Positions 36,801-45,596 of a stretch of DNA of 60,000 nucleotides are shown piece by piece. Below the pieces are notes generated by a model that did not search any database, was not told where the DNA came from, and saw only the letters and a list, made by a program, of their open reading frames with translations. Location: the NCBI GenBank assembly GCA_002633005.1, contig NMRA01000283.1, forward strand, positions 348,351-408,350. Reading direction: 5' to 3'. The number at the start of each line of letters is the position of its first letter. The first letter of the stretch is position 1. The stretch comes from Phoronis australis. Taxonomy: Eukaryota; Phoronida; Phoronidae. Both the position numbers and the translations under genes were made by a program.

Positions 36801-37225
36801 TGCCCGTTCTGTAGACGCCCTGCACTCGCGAAAGCGCAAGATCACGCAAGTCTTCCGAGATATCGCCATGTATTACAAGCGAATCGTATGATTCTTACTG
36901 CTACAGAGCTCAACCCAAGTTTAATGAGTAAATTGCCTAATTCAAAAGTTGAAAACCGCCTAAGGTGGGTGTATTGAAGCTTTGATTCCTTATCAGATGT
37001 TTCCTCATCGTGACTATCCATATTTGTTTTCCAGGTATGGGTCTCAACTTGGGTATACAGGGTTTGCAATCCCTTGGAACGTTTATCTTACTCGCTACCG
37101 TAGCGGAAGCAGAAAGTGAAGTCATCGCAGCCGTACAGTATAAAAGTAACCATGCACAAAATTGCTCGTTAGACTTTATAAAGAACGGCATTAAACGAGC
37201 TACTAATATTTACCCTCGCGAGTAA
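15318..37225 (+). CDS. FAD-dependent monooxygenase-like protein, four-exon gene (433 aa)
   Basis: Four exons (15318-15833, 33284-33661, 34950-35166, 37035-37225) join in frame through GT-AG introns of phase 0, 0 and 1 and give 433 residues. The protein has the three sequence marks of class A flavoprotein hydroxylases: a GxGxxG FAD-binding turn (GAGPIG, residues 71-76) with an acidic pair at the end of the second strand (E96-E97); a DG motif (VADGVSGSSSR, about 192-202); and a GD motif (EGDATRSVNF, about 359-368) followed by GMGLNLGIQG. Residues about 31-50 form a hydrophobic segment before the FAD fold, so the enzyme is probably anchored in a membrane by its N terminus. The substrate is unknown. 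Overall order resembles kynurenine 3-monooxygenase and MICAL-type enzymes, but I cannot assign an orthologue. The proline usual after the GD motif is replaced (Asn-Phe-Tyr-Ser before Gly-Met-Gly). The first ATG was taken as the start; a 5' non-coding exon could exist. Confidence 0.82.
17395..17700. mobile_element. Hairpin foldback element in FAD-gene intron 1
   Basis: The arms meet at about 17541-17552. The inner 22 bases on each side (17513-17534 and 17559-17580) are perfectly complementary, and similarity continues with mismatches outward through AAGCTTC and AGCTCCTATAAAAG to about 17400 and 17690. The loop GTCGTCGACGGT is itself nearly palindromic. Non-coding. Confidence 0.8.
19343..19425. 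repeat. Dispersed repeat, copy A (TTAAAGCTGCATTT family)
   Basis: TTAAAGCTGCATTTCGCCC, CTAAAACGAAAAT and CTCATAAAAT appear in the same order at 47293-47372. Confidence 0.5.
22411..22480 (+). repeat. Dispersed repeat, copy A
   Basis: GGCAGTTGAGTAAGTACCCA and GTCAGCTGTCATTCA match the reverse complement of 36170-36236. Probably part of a larger interspersed element whose limits are unclear. Confidence 0.6.
22709..23158 (-). CDS. Orphan 149-codon open frame inside the FAD-gene intron
   Basis: An uninterrupted frame from ATG at 23158 to a stop at 22709, starting MPSFTFRDCRSHIITIKEFL and containing WWVHFRPETDGSPSEAS and ISVGGISWAPSN. It is antisense to the host gene and locally richer in GC than its surroundings. 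I recognise no domain, signal peptide or repeat. A plus-strand frame of 105 codons (22758-23075) overlaps it, so one may be a shadow of the other, or both may be chance in a GC-richer island. A transposon remnant is also possible. Confidence 0.22.
   Translation of the reverse strand: MPSFTFRDCRSHIITIKEFLHVYYYDLVYKIFRILTTATATKVGIDAFSQVIADVVESTCTTKLQNETFPPAIAWRSRNVGWWVHFRPETDGSPSEASCDSKGSDTVELVPSLNLPDPISVGGISWAPSNIGHKTQGTHGVRIAGFSII
25019..25578. mobile_element. MITE with ACTTTAAAGAGGC terminal repeats, containing a DR1 site
   Basis: The ends ACTTTAAAGAGGCATGAAAC and GTGTTCCAGGCCTCTTTAAAGT are inverted repeats of about 20 bases enclosing 0.56 kb without coding capacity. A TTAA lies within each terminal TTTAAA, compatible with a TTAA target but not proving it. 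Confidence 0.7.
25278..25290 (+). promoter_or_regulatory. Perfect DR1 nuclear-receptor-type half-site pair inside a MITE
   Basis: The sequence AGGTCAAAGGTCA is two AGGTCA half-sites spaced by one base, the consensus bound by RXR-containing dimers and HNF4-type receptors. It lies in intron 1 of the FAD gene. Binding is not shown; one such match in 60 kb could be chance, but its placement in a repeat means copies may be dispersed. Confidence 0.4.
25746..25994. mobile_element. MITE with GGGCCCCTTCCAAGA-type terminal repeats
   Basis: The left end GGGGCCCCTTCCAAGAAACT and right end CTTGGAACGAGACCC are inverted repeats, with further inverted ACTTAAGT/CTTAGACTTAAG-type blocks inside. About 250 bases, non-coding. 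Confidence 0.62.
26709..26845. mobile_element. CAGTAACG MITE (copy in FAD-gene intron 1)
   Basis: Begins TTCAGTAACGCTAGGACC and ends in GTCTACTGAA. It shares the internal AAGCAAGACTTTGCGAGATT and the doubled GGTCCTAGCG near the right end with the copies at 4.4 and 42.7 kb. Longer than copy 1 (137 bases). Confidence 0.75.
27503..27610. repeat. Tandem duplication, 55-base unit
   Basis: Two copies of a unit starting TGCAGAATTTTGTCG and ending AATGAAAGTCTTCC, with a few differences. Confidence 0.9.
27827..28651. mobile_element. Foldback element of about 0.83 kb in FAD-gene intron 1
   Basis: The left arm (27827-28020) and right arm (about 28440-28651) are diverged reverse complements: outer ends GACGCAGAGCTACGC and GCGTAGCTCTCCGTC, inner blocks GTAAATCCTCGCAGCATGCG and CGCATGCTGTGAGGATTTAC. 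The middle is rich in AGCTGAGCT-like repeats. No coding capacity. Confidence 0.72.
28965..29121. mobile_element. Short hAT-like MITE with CAGGGGCGGATCCAG end
   Basis: Begins CAGGGGCGGATCCAGGATTT and ends AAATCCGCTACTG, with a central GGGGGGCCATGGCCCCC palindrome. These ends resemble non-autonomous elements common in marine invertebrate genomes. The frames across it are translations of the repeat, not genes. Confidence 0.65.
30873..31112. mobile_element. MITE with TGCGCGCACCCAGG-type ends and poly-G/C tracts
   Basis: The left end GCATGCGCACACAGCCTCC followed by a G tract, and the right end C tract then TGGGTGCGCGCCTG, are inverted repeats. The left ~95 bases match the reverse complement of 9733-9830, including TTTTGCTAACAAAAGA. 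A single N at 31084 falls in the C tract. Confidence 0.68.
31783..31860 (-). mobile_element. tRNA-like SINE head
   Basis: On the minus strand: A box AGCTCAGTGGTAAGTGC, an anticodon-stem-like CTAG...CTAG pair, and B box GGTTCGATTTCC. The acceptor and T stems are mismatched, so it is a SINE or pseudo-tRNA rather than a working tRNA. Confidence 0.6.
32337..32543. repeat. Tandem duplication, 106-base unit
   Basis: Two diverged copies starting GCCTCCAAT at 32337 and 32443, each containing GGGAAGGTTGCAT and ACTGCACTTGACTGACTTTA. Confidence 0.88.
32647..32839. mobile_element. MITE with 30-base terminal inverted repeats just upstream of FAD-gene exon 2
   Basis: Arms 32647-32676 and 32810-32839 are complementary at 29 of 30 positions (core CCCCAAGCCTCAAGATGACG). 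A degraded direct copy of the arm lies inside near 32785. Non-coding. Confidence 0.72.
33284..33661 (+). CDS. FAD monooxygenase-like gene, exon 2
   Basis: Encodes residues 173-298, opening with FTKANLPDLG directly after a TTGCAG acceptor and closing with VLDQS before GTAAGT (phase 0 at both ends). It contains the DG motif of flavoprotein hydroxylases (strand VVIIVADG, then SGSSSR), which binds both the FAD pyrophosphate and NAD(P)H in studied relatives. The stretch SYGAVAAIER fits the strand that follows this motif. Joining to exon 1 gives an uninterrupted and sensible fold order even though the intron between them is 17.4 kb. Confidence 0.85.
33662..34949 (+). other. Intron 2 of the FAD-like gene
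   Basis: GTAAGT to TTTTGCAG, 1.3 kb. The open frame at 34592-34891 (99 codons) has no recognisable features and no ATG at its first codon. No clear repeat found. Confidence 0.75.
34950..35166 (+). CDS. FAD monooxygenase-like gene, exon 3
   Basis: Encodes residues 299-371 (the last codon is split), beginning IMRNIFVECF after a TTTTGCAG acceptor. It carries the GD motif (FVTTEGDATRS), the segment that contacts the ribityl chain of FAD. The donor is G|GTGAGA in phase 1. The usual form of the family after GD has a proline a few residues on; here the stretch reads SVNFYSG. Confidence 0.83.
35634..35744 (+). mobile_element. tRNA-like SINE head with internally duplicated B-box half
   Basis: A-box-like TAACTCAGCTAGTAAA is followed by B box GGTTCGGATCC at 35679-35689. 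A 37-base segment containing the B box (35662-35698) is repeated at 35708-35744 with one change. It lies in intron 3 of the FAD gene. Confidence 0.6.
36170..36236 (-). repeat. Dispersed repeat, copy B
   Basis: Opposite-orientation counterpart of 22411-22480 in intron 3 of the FAD gene (GAGTGACAGCTGACTCGCGC, then GGGTACTCACTCAACTGCC). Confidence 0.6.
37035..37225 (+). CDS. FAD monooxygenase-like gene, exon 4 with stop
   Basis: Begins in phase 1 after TTTTCCAG and completes the glycine-rich end of the GD region (GMGLNLGIQGLQSL), followed by a helix (TFILLATVAEAESEV) and a short polar tail ending PRE then TAA at 37223-37225. The C terminus is short: there is no second domain and no C-terminal membrane anchor like that of kynurenine 3-monooxygenase. 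A convincing poly(A) signal close downstream was not identified. Confidence 0.82.
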
Positions 37226-38928
37226 CTCCCGTAATAGTTGCATGGTAGCGTGCCTTATGCCATCATGTCGCAAATCTATTTCTAAATCGGCCGCACAACA
37301 GGCTCCTACTTACGTGATGCTCCGTCTAAAATTCGTTCCTTGGGGCGGCCGGTTTCGATGGAAGGGACCACAACGTGTCCCTAAGCGACATTGAGTCTCG
37401 TAGTCAGCTAGTTTGTCAACTTAGTGGCGAAGTTGTGTGTTATTGTCTTACTGGCTGAATTCAAGTCATTGGTTTCTAGTGTGTCGTCACTTCGGACCGT
37501 CACGTACGTTTTTGAAATGCAATGCAAAAAGAAATCGCAATGAATTGGGTGTTACTTCTACATTCCAGTGCGGTGAAACACAGTCCTTTGTCTTGCTGCA
37601 CTGACCGATCTCTTACTTAATTCCGGTACACGCAAGAATTGGCCTATGTGTTCTCTGATTTTTTTCCAACGCACTCACACACGTTGTTTGGTTTGAACAT
37701 CTACCATGCATGTAGCAAACTGGAAGGTTTTTAGGGAAATATGTCCTTTAAACCAAAGGGCACTGAATACCGCCCATAGATGGAGCTTTTGCTTTGACAC
37801 TCAAACGCGTTTCTACCTCTAGGATTCACGTGCCAGAGTTGGGCAAATATTGCTGATTATCATGATTTTCATGATCATCACAATTGCTGTTCTATTAACG
37901 TGAGACCCATGGATTTCATGAATAGTCAAAAACCAGGGCTTGGAATTTTCCTCTTTTATTGGGATTTTCTCTTTTTGGTTTCGATTTGCTCTTATCTGAT
38001 ATCCAGTTTCCTCTTTTTCCGTCTCTTTTTTATCACTATTTTGACTTTATTCATGCAAAAACGTTTATTTCAGTTAAATTTCACAACACAAAATATATTG
38101 CTATCACACAAGCCTGATTATTTGTGGAACGATACATCACCTGGAAAATTTTCCTCTTTTTGTCATTGGTCATTCCAAGACCTGAACGTTCAACCTGCAA
38201 AATCATCAATCTGACATTTCAATTGGAAAAGAAAACTGAGAGTGCCAAAATGTATGTAAAATGAAATCTTTTGAATTCCCCGACATTGAGCTGCCGTAGC
38301 ATAATGAATGTGCAAAAGATCATTCTGTAATGTTATACGGAAGTCAAATTCCCTACTTGTAATAACCGCACAAAAGCATTCCACCTATGTCGTTATCTCT
38401 TCCTGGTAATATGTATACCACCACTGAAGCATTTTACGCAAAGATTGTTATGGTAGATTTGTATGTTGCATTGGCAGATCTACGGTGTTCAGGCGCCCCG
38501 CCTTGCTTTGGTTCCTATTAGTGGTAGTTTAGAGGAACTTGCATGACAAACGAAATAAAAATGGCCGCCATGCAACCCGCCGTCAGCTGTAAGCTGATCC
38601 GCCAAGGTGCACACAGTTATGGCCTATTGCATTAGGCGGTGAATGATAAGCCAGTCAAAACCGTCCCAAGATCAGTCTGTATTGTAACATCAGAAAGCAT
38701 ATGAATTAGATCTCTGGAGCGAATAAATACACAGTACCTTAATAAAAAAGGCACGCGATAGCGACAGGATACCAGTCAAGCATTTGCTGCATTACCCAGC
38801 GAATGAGTAGCTTATTGTGTAGTATATTTTAAACTTATTAAAAGGTTTTGCGTGTAAGACCTTATCAGTGGACAAAAAAAAATCAGTTTGTTTAGCCAAA
38901 TATCTTATCTACAAAACTATAGATTTTA

Positions 38929-39069
38929 CATGGGCGATCCAGCATTTTTAGAAGGTTCCATAATTTTTAAAAAGGGGTGTCCACGTCAACAATTTGAAAA
39001 TTCTAGATTTGATATCACTAAAATAAAGGGGAAAAAGGGGAATCCGGACCCCCCTGAATACGCCTATGT
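38929..39069. mobile_element. Decayed relative of the GGGCGGATCCAG MITE
   Basis: Begins ACATGGGCGATCCAGC and ends CCCCCTGAATACGCCTATGT, a degraded inverted repeat resembling the element at 28965. AT-rich centre. No coding capacity. Confidence 0.45.
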
Positions 39070-40091
39070 TTTAACTTAGTGAAATTTTAAACTTTATGAA
39101 AAAACAAAAACTTGATTTTTACTTTATTCAATTTGTCATGAATCAGGTCAAGCGACCACGTGTTCTTAGTAAAATTTATTTAAAAAGAAAAGTTCATTAT
39201 CGCAAAAGTAAGAGTAGCATTAACACGACCAAATTTCGTTTGATCCAAATACTCAAGATGAAATCTCAAAAAACTGCTATTGCAGTTTTCTGATACTTTT
39301 GATTTTTTTCAGAAAAATCATAACAGTCCATCCTATGTTTGAAAGCGTCTCATGCCTCAGTGGCCAGTTAAAAAGCAGTTGCTAACAGCGTTTGGGGGAA
39401 CAGTGCGTGAAGCAGAATTTCTGAAAGTTTCATAATACTCCGATCAGCCACATTTTAGATACGATGTTCCGAAATTAGTCCAGTTTTGAACATTTGAACG
39501 GCCCTATATAGCCTTCCACTGGCAAGTGGATTTGACTTGCCAAAATATTCGAAAAAGTATGGATTAAATCGTTTTTTCAAAAATGCAGTGACACATTTAA
39601 TCTTCTGCTGCACTCACGCAATTCAGTAAGATTTGATGGATGTGGTCTAGAACTGTGGAATTTTCTGTATGCTACTTGTATCTGGGCGATTCGTCAATGC
39701 CTGGTCGACGTGTAACACCCTTAGCGCCACCTTGTGATGACTCGAGTTGGAAGCGTTCGACACTGATCTTGCGTCGAATCAGTTGCATTCAACCGTCAGT
39801 AAAAAAGAAACGATCCACTGTTGAACAATAACTGTCGACGATTGGGTAATATTCATTGTCGTGTCCGGCCATGTCGAATCAACCCTCGGTCTTCTATCGG
39901 ACGTAGGCTACATAATCATTTGACCAAAACACATGTATCCTTTTGGTTCAACGTTTACCTAGTCAGCGTAAAACTTCCAGGGAGTTCCTCAGTTTAAAAC
40001 TAATTCATCGAGTTCGCTTCTAACTGACTCGGACAGTGGTGACATTACATACCAGCCGAACGCCTTTCATACGGTATCACCATCACCTCGC

Positions 40092-40160
40092 TGGTTCCCT
40101 GCATGCCGCTAGTTGGTCAGTAGTCAGCACGCTGGCTAGGCACGTAGGGAACCAGCGAGT
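40092..40160. repeat. Small inverted repeat
   Basis: CTCGCTGGTTCCCT and AGGGAACCAGCGAG flank about 40 bases, and both sides are bordered by ACCATCAC. Possibly a tiny foldback remnant. Confidence 0.65.
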
Positions 40161-41347
40161 CACCATCACTCGCACGCGCTCAGTCGTCATCTTGTGACGA
40201 TTCAGTTGTACGAGTCACAGAGTTCACGTGAAAGGAAAAGAACCAATCGGCAGTCAGGTTACAACAGTCAGTTGGATCACACGCTACTTGAAATTAACTG
40301 TATTCATTATCTTTTTTTTTGTTGTTTTAACCTGCTGTACCATGACTATTTTCCCTATGTGGCCGTAGTAACGTTTATCTTTCTATAACTCGTCCCCTAT
40401 ATGGCTTCATTACAGTCATTTCGCTATGAATGTCGTGTCAGATGTCTAGACAGTGTCAACTCTAATTGTATCGGACGTAAATTATCATGGGGCCAAAATT
40501 CACCTTATTGGTTAGAACCAGACACTTTTGGCGAGTACTGCCAGTTATATGTAGCCGTCAAAATGGCTCATTCAGGTTCGCGTCTTACTGAGTCCTCACA
40601 AAATGGCGCTTAGGGTTCATTTTTATCAAGCCTTTTCGCGAAGTGCTCAGGCTGAAGAGGTCACTGTAGTGTACATTTGAGATTCCCAGGATGACTGTTG
40701 ATTGACTGGCCGTGTCATTTTCCACCGAAAACCATCGTCATAATTTGAAATGTCTGTTCTGAGTTCTGTTGAATGTTGTTAAACGTGTACAATGTGTTAC
40801 GTGCTCTGTTGATGTTTAATAAACTGACGGTGACACGGGGTGTTCGTTAATTCCCGTGTTTCCTATGATAAATGTTATTGCGCAGCTGTATGAGATTTTA
40901 GTACAGGCTATATTTCTAAATAATCATTGTTTGTTTTACTAACATAGACGGTCACTTGGTAACAGACATCACTGTGACGTATCCTACGGTTAAACGTCAG
41001 AAGCTTAACAAGTCTAGATTTCGTGCCAATCGATGCTTCTGACGTCATGCCCACAGGGATTTAAATTTTGGTTCATTTGCTGATAATTATCGTTGTTTCA
41101 GTTTATCCTTCCTTGGCACGCATCAGTACCAGCGTTGCTCGAAATTCGTAAAATTGTAAACTGATTCTAGCCGCGTTCGTTCTAGCCTCCAGCGCGCAGT
41201 CGGCTTTAAAAAATAGCAGGCCTAGCTAATAGTCACTTACTAAGGTCCTACCTTTTGAGAACCGGTCCTCCTGAATAGCAGGCATCCTGTGACTATTGCG
41301 GCCACGAATCATATAAAACATTCCATAAATAGTTTTGCTCTAACCAG

Positions 41348-41493
41348 GGATCTCCGGTTCCGTCATTGTCGCATGGTGTTAAAAAAGCAACATATTCATG
41401 ACAGAGTAAAAATCGAGTATGGATCTCCGGTTCCTTCATTGTCGCATTGTGTTAGAAAAGCAACGTATTCATGACAGAGTAAAAATCGAATAT
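41348..41493. repeat. Tandem duplication, 73-base unit
   Basis: Units begin GGATCTCCGGTTCC at 41348 and 41421 and end GACAGAGTAAAAATCGA, with a handful of substitutions. Confidence 0.9.
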
Positions 41494-42695
41494 TATACTG
41501 TTATTTATGATTGTGACCTCCGATTTTCTCACTCAAAGTTTTCGTAACGCTTGACATTTTTCATCATTTTTGTAAGACATTCTGCTGTTCTCATGTCGTA
41601 AGGTCGTTCTGGTTCAATGAGACGTCATATTCAACAGAACAAATATTCGATTTGTGAGAAGTCCTTAAACTTGCCGTGTTTACAGAGCATTGTTTTGTCT
41701 TAAAAATTCAAAAGGAGACCTAAACCCTATTCTAAAGACATTAAAATCATGCTGTGTTATTTTTGAGAATTAAGTTTGATGATTCATAAAGTTTTCCAAA
41801 TCGACAAGCGTAATCAACTTTAATTGACGGCTGTGAGGACCAGCCGGCCACCTGGACGCTTAGGACCCACTTTGCGATACGGTGAGAACGTTTTATCTGT
41901 ACAACGGACTTAATGTCCCTTACAACTTATTTAGTCCTACTTTTCAACACCCCGATTCCTACCATAGTGAACGTTCATGTAACACAATGTAGGCGGTCGG
42001 TAAGCATTTATTCTAGGCAATTAAGCGTTGTACTTCTGTGGGTTGCATTAAACAGACCTAAATAGGGACTTCCATAAATATTCTGCGTATTTGTGGGCTT
42101 GTGAAAACACTGGTTCTCCTTTCATGTGCTGTTTGAGTTCCAGTTCACTAAGTCGATTTTTGGCTTTGATACAAATCGAGACTGAACTGTACGTTGAATT
42201 CTCAATATTATTGTAAATGAGTAGGGGTTCTTTCATGCAACACCCCTAATTTAAGCTAAGTTCCTAATTATTGTAGTTGAATTAAGGGCTCAGCTGTTTA
42301 GTTATATTACTAGAAAATGTCACTAGTTAAAGAGGAGCTCATGATAATAAAGATAAAATAATAGAAAATGTTAATATGCGAGTAAAAAACGAAATCACTA
42401 AAAAACGAAACAAATACGCAAAAGATTTAGGAAACTTAACTGAGTCCCGGTTTGGGACTGTTTCATGCAACCGCCCACTGAAATCTCAAACTTATGTAGC
42501 CATCAGGTAAAACTGAAAAAATGTAAATGTCTGCTACCCGGGAAATTTTAGCCTCGAAAAAAAATTGATCTGGTACTCTGTCAAACGTACAGAAATCTAA
42601 TGAGAAATAAACTTGCCACCTTTTGTCAAAATCAACTTTTGATTTAGGCTGTAAATTGTTAGAAAATCGTCGGACTCCTCAGTCCTGGGGAGAGG

Positions 42696-42809
42696 TCAGT
42701 TACGCTGGGATCTCGCTAAAAAGCAAGACTTCGCGAGATTACGTGATATATTGTCGTGTATTTCAAATGCGACTTTAGCTAGATTTCAGCGATGTCCTAG
42801 CGTTACTGA
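42696..42809. mobile_element. CAGTAACG MITE (intergenic copy)
   Basis: Begins TCAGTTACGCTGGGATCTCG and ends GCGTTACTGA, with AAGCAAGACTTCGCGAGATT inside. It is the same family as the copies at 4357 and 26709, more diverged in its terminal repeats. Confidence 0.72.
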
Positions 42810-43576
42810 ACTCCTCCATGTTTCCTCCTCGGATTAAAAAAATGATTTCTTGGCTTGACATGAACTGACAGGTCGTTAAGTCCAGTTTCAATGCAATATG
42901 GCCGTCAGGGGAATCCATGTCATCTATTGTAATCAATTTCTATTCAAACGCAACTCTGTTGCTTTGGAATAGAAGCTCGCCTGAACGTTACCTCACTTGA
43001 TTTTTAACGCTAAATCTAAAAGGCACGCTCGCGTCGTTGAAACTACTAAGATCGTAAAGAAGACGGCCCTATATACATTAACTATAATTACAGCACTAGG
43101 GTTCTCTTTGGATATTTTTAAAATCTCATTAGTTAGTTGTGGTTGTATTTCTTTGCATTAAATTAGCACATCCTCGGGGACTTGTCGTCTGCAACGACAA
43201 AGGTTGAGTGCACTTGAATTACTACCAGACGAATCTGTCTGGACAACAAAAGTCGAAACTGTCTGCACTTCCTTTTCTTCAAACAGCTGTCGGCAACTTG
43301 ACTTTTTAGCTCATTCGCGTCATGCGCTTATAAAATTACTTGGTTCACCTGTGGCACAGAAACGAATAATTTTTCTGCTCAGCGAAGATATATTTGAAGA
43401 AATAAAGCAAAAACCTACATATTACGACTGAACAGAGTACAGGCTCTTTGTTGGTTTGTCATTTAATTAATATTTGTAGAATGAGGTGGTGCCCTAGAAA
43501 AACGGGGTCATTTTTATTACCTCGACAAACTGAGGACACTGCTGACCAGTGGCAAAGACGTGGGCGAAAATAATCT

Positions 43577-44431
43577 AGTGGCTTGTCGTGCTCTCTTTGG
43601 GGCGCGTTGTGTGACGATGAGACCCCTTGTGATGTAGCGTGTGAGTGGCGCCTACCAGATATTTACATCTTGTGAAGGCACCCTGGGTCACATTCGCACG
43701 ATTTTATGATGGCACGCACTGGCGCGCGATTTTGCATGGAAATGAATGAACTTCTCGGGTGAAGTGCATGTGGGAGAAAATCGTAAACGTGTCAGAGTGC
43801 CTTTAAACATAAATTTTCATTTACTCAGGACTGTTATACATAATAAGGCTCTTTAATTTTTATAGCAATAAAACATTATGGGAAATTATTTAGAACACCC
43901 AGTGTGGCGGCATTTGGAATTTTCTAAGGGAATGGCGTCACTAGCGTCTCCCCTGCGCTACATCCGCCGAAGTCGATGTCCTTGTCAAGTTTTTCAAGCA
44001 AAACCGTTAGTCACTTAAGTTTGCAAGTGATTTTCGAGCAACGGTTCGAGCGGCCGATTCGGTAGTTCTGACGTAGATGTATAGTTCACTGTTCGCGTGG
44101 TAAGACTGGTTGGTACTCTCGACAAATACTGAAGTAATTTATTCACTACAGAATAAATAGTGCTTGAGTGCGTGGCACGCGTCAGTACGAACAGATCCTA
44201 CTGAAGTTCAATTAACGATTTGTTTCCATTTGTGTTCCTTTCCAAAAGAATTTAGGTGATGTAGTCTTTTTATTAAACGAAACGGCTATCATCGAGTCAA
44301 TCGACTTCGTATTGATAAAAAATGAGCTACGAAATCCCCGAGTAATTTACGTCTGGAATGCATTTGAAAGACGATAGAACGAGAACAAAAAGACAACTGC
44401 TAGTCTCTTGTTGAACGGAAAAACACTATTT
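43577..44431. repeat. First copy of an 0.86-kb near-identical block
   Basis: Begins AGTGGCTTGTCGTGCTCTC and runs to the T before the N at 44432. The same sequence follows again to 45298 with a few substitutions and small indels. No gene is seen in it. Confidence 0.95.
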
Positions 44432-44432
44432 N

Positions 44433-45298
44433 AGTGGCTTGTCGTGCTCTCTTTGGGGCGCGTTGCGTGACGATGAGACCCCTTGTCATGTAGCGTGTGA
44501 GTGGCGCCTACCAGATATTTACATCTTGTAAAGGCACCCTGAGTCACACTCGCACGATTTTATGATGGCACGCACTGGCGCGCGATTTTGCATAGAAATG
44601 AATAAACTTCTCGGGCACAAGTGCGAAGAGTATGTGGGACAAAATCGTACAAGTGTCAGAGTGCCTTTAGACATAAATTTTCATTTACTCAGGACTGTTA
44701 GATATAATAAGGCTCTTTAATTTTTATAGCAATAAAACATTATGGGAAATTATTTAGAACACCCAGTGTGGCGGCATTTGGAATTTTCTAAGGGAATGGC
44801 GTCACCAGCGTCTCCCCTGCGCTACATCCGCCGAAGTCGATGTCCTTGTCAAGTTTTTCAAGCAAGACCGTTAGTCACTTACGTTTGCAAGTGATTTTCG
44901 AGCAACGGTTCGAGCGCCGGCCGATTCGGTAGTTCTGACGTAAATGTGTAATTCACTGTTCGCGTGGTAAAACTGGTTGGTACTCTCGACAAATACTGAA
45001 GTAATTTATTCACTACAGAATAAATAGTGCTTGAGTGCGTGGCACGCGTCAGTACGAACAGATCCTACTGAAGTTCAATTAACGATTTGGTTCCATTTGT
45101 GTTCCTTTACAAAAGAATTTAGGTGATGTAGTCTTTTTATTAAACGAAACGGCTATCATCGAGTCAATCGACTTCGTATTGATAAAAAATGAGCTACGAA
45201 ATCCCCGAGTAATTTACGTCTGGAATGCATTTGAAAGACGATAGAACGAGAACAAAAAGACAACTGCTAGTCTCTTGTTGAACGGAAAAACACTATTT
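44433..45298. repeat. Second copy of the 0.86-kb block
   Basis: Colinear with 43577-44431. It carries a small insertion near 44617-44635 relative to the first copy and is joined to it by a single N. A haplotype-duplication artefact is likely. Confidence 0.95.
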
Positions 45299-45596
45299 TT
45301 CGCATTTATGGCTTGTAGCATTTTTGTTACAAAAATTAACACAAGTGTTTTAGTTCGATACAGCGAAAAGCAGTGCATGGCTTCGGTATTTACGGAAAAG
45401 ACGAATCACAATAGAAGACCAAATCAAAGAGATAAGATCGAAAACACAACTTGTTTGGTATCTTCTTTTTAACTCTGACTTGAATAAGTGGTGGTACTCA
45501 AGCGCTGATACTGTTGCGAAGTTCATAGCGCAGGCGTTGCTAGGCTTTTCCAGCAGGTACACGCCAATATCTCAGGCAAGTAATTCTACTTGAAAA

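Larger units (their letters stand above)
35167..37034 (+). other. Intron 3 of the FAD-like gene
   Basis: GTGAGA to TTTCCAG, 1.9 kb. Contains the SINE head at 35634 and the dispersed repeat at 36170. Confidence 0.78.
37226..43576. other. Intergenic between the two converging genes
   Basis: Includes the unmapped 3' UTR of the FAD-like gene at its left. Contains the decayed MITE at 38929, inverted repeat at 40092, tandem repeat at 41348 and MITE at 42696. No exon with recognisable protein content seen, including the frames at 40401-40613 and 43204-43431. Confidence 0.55.
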
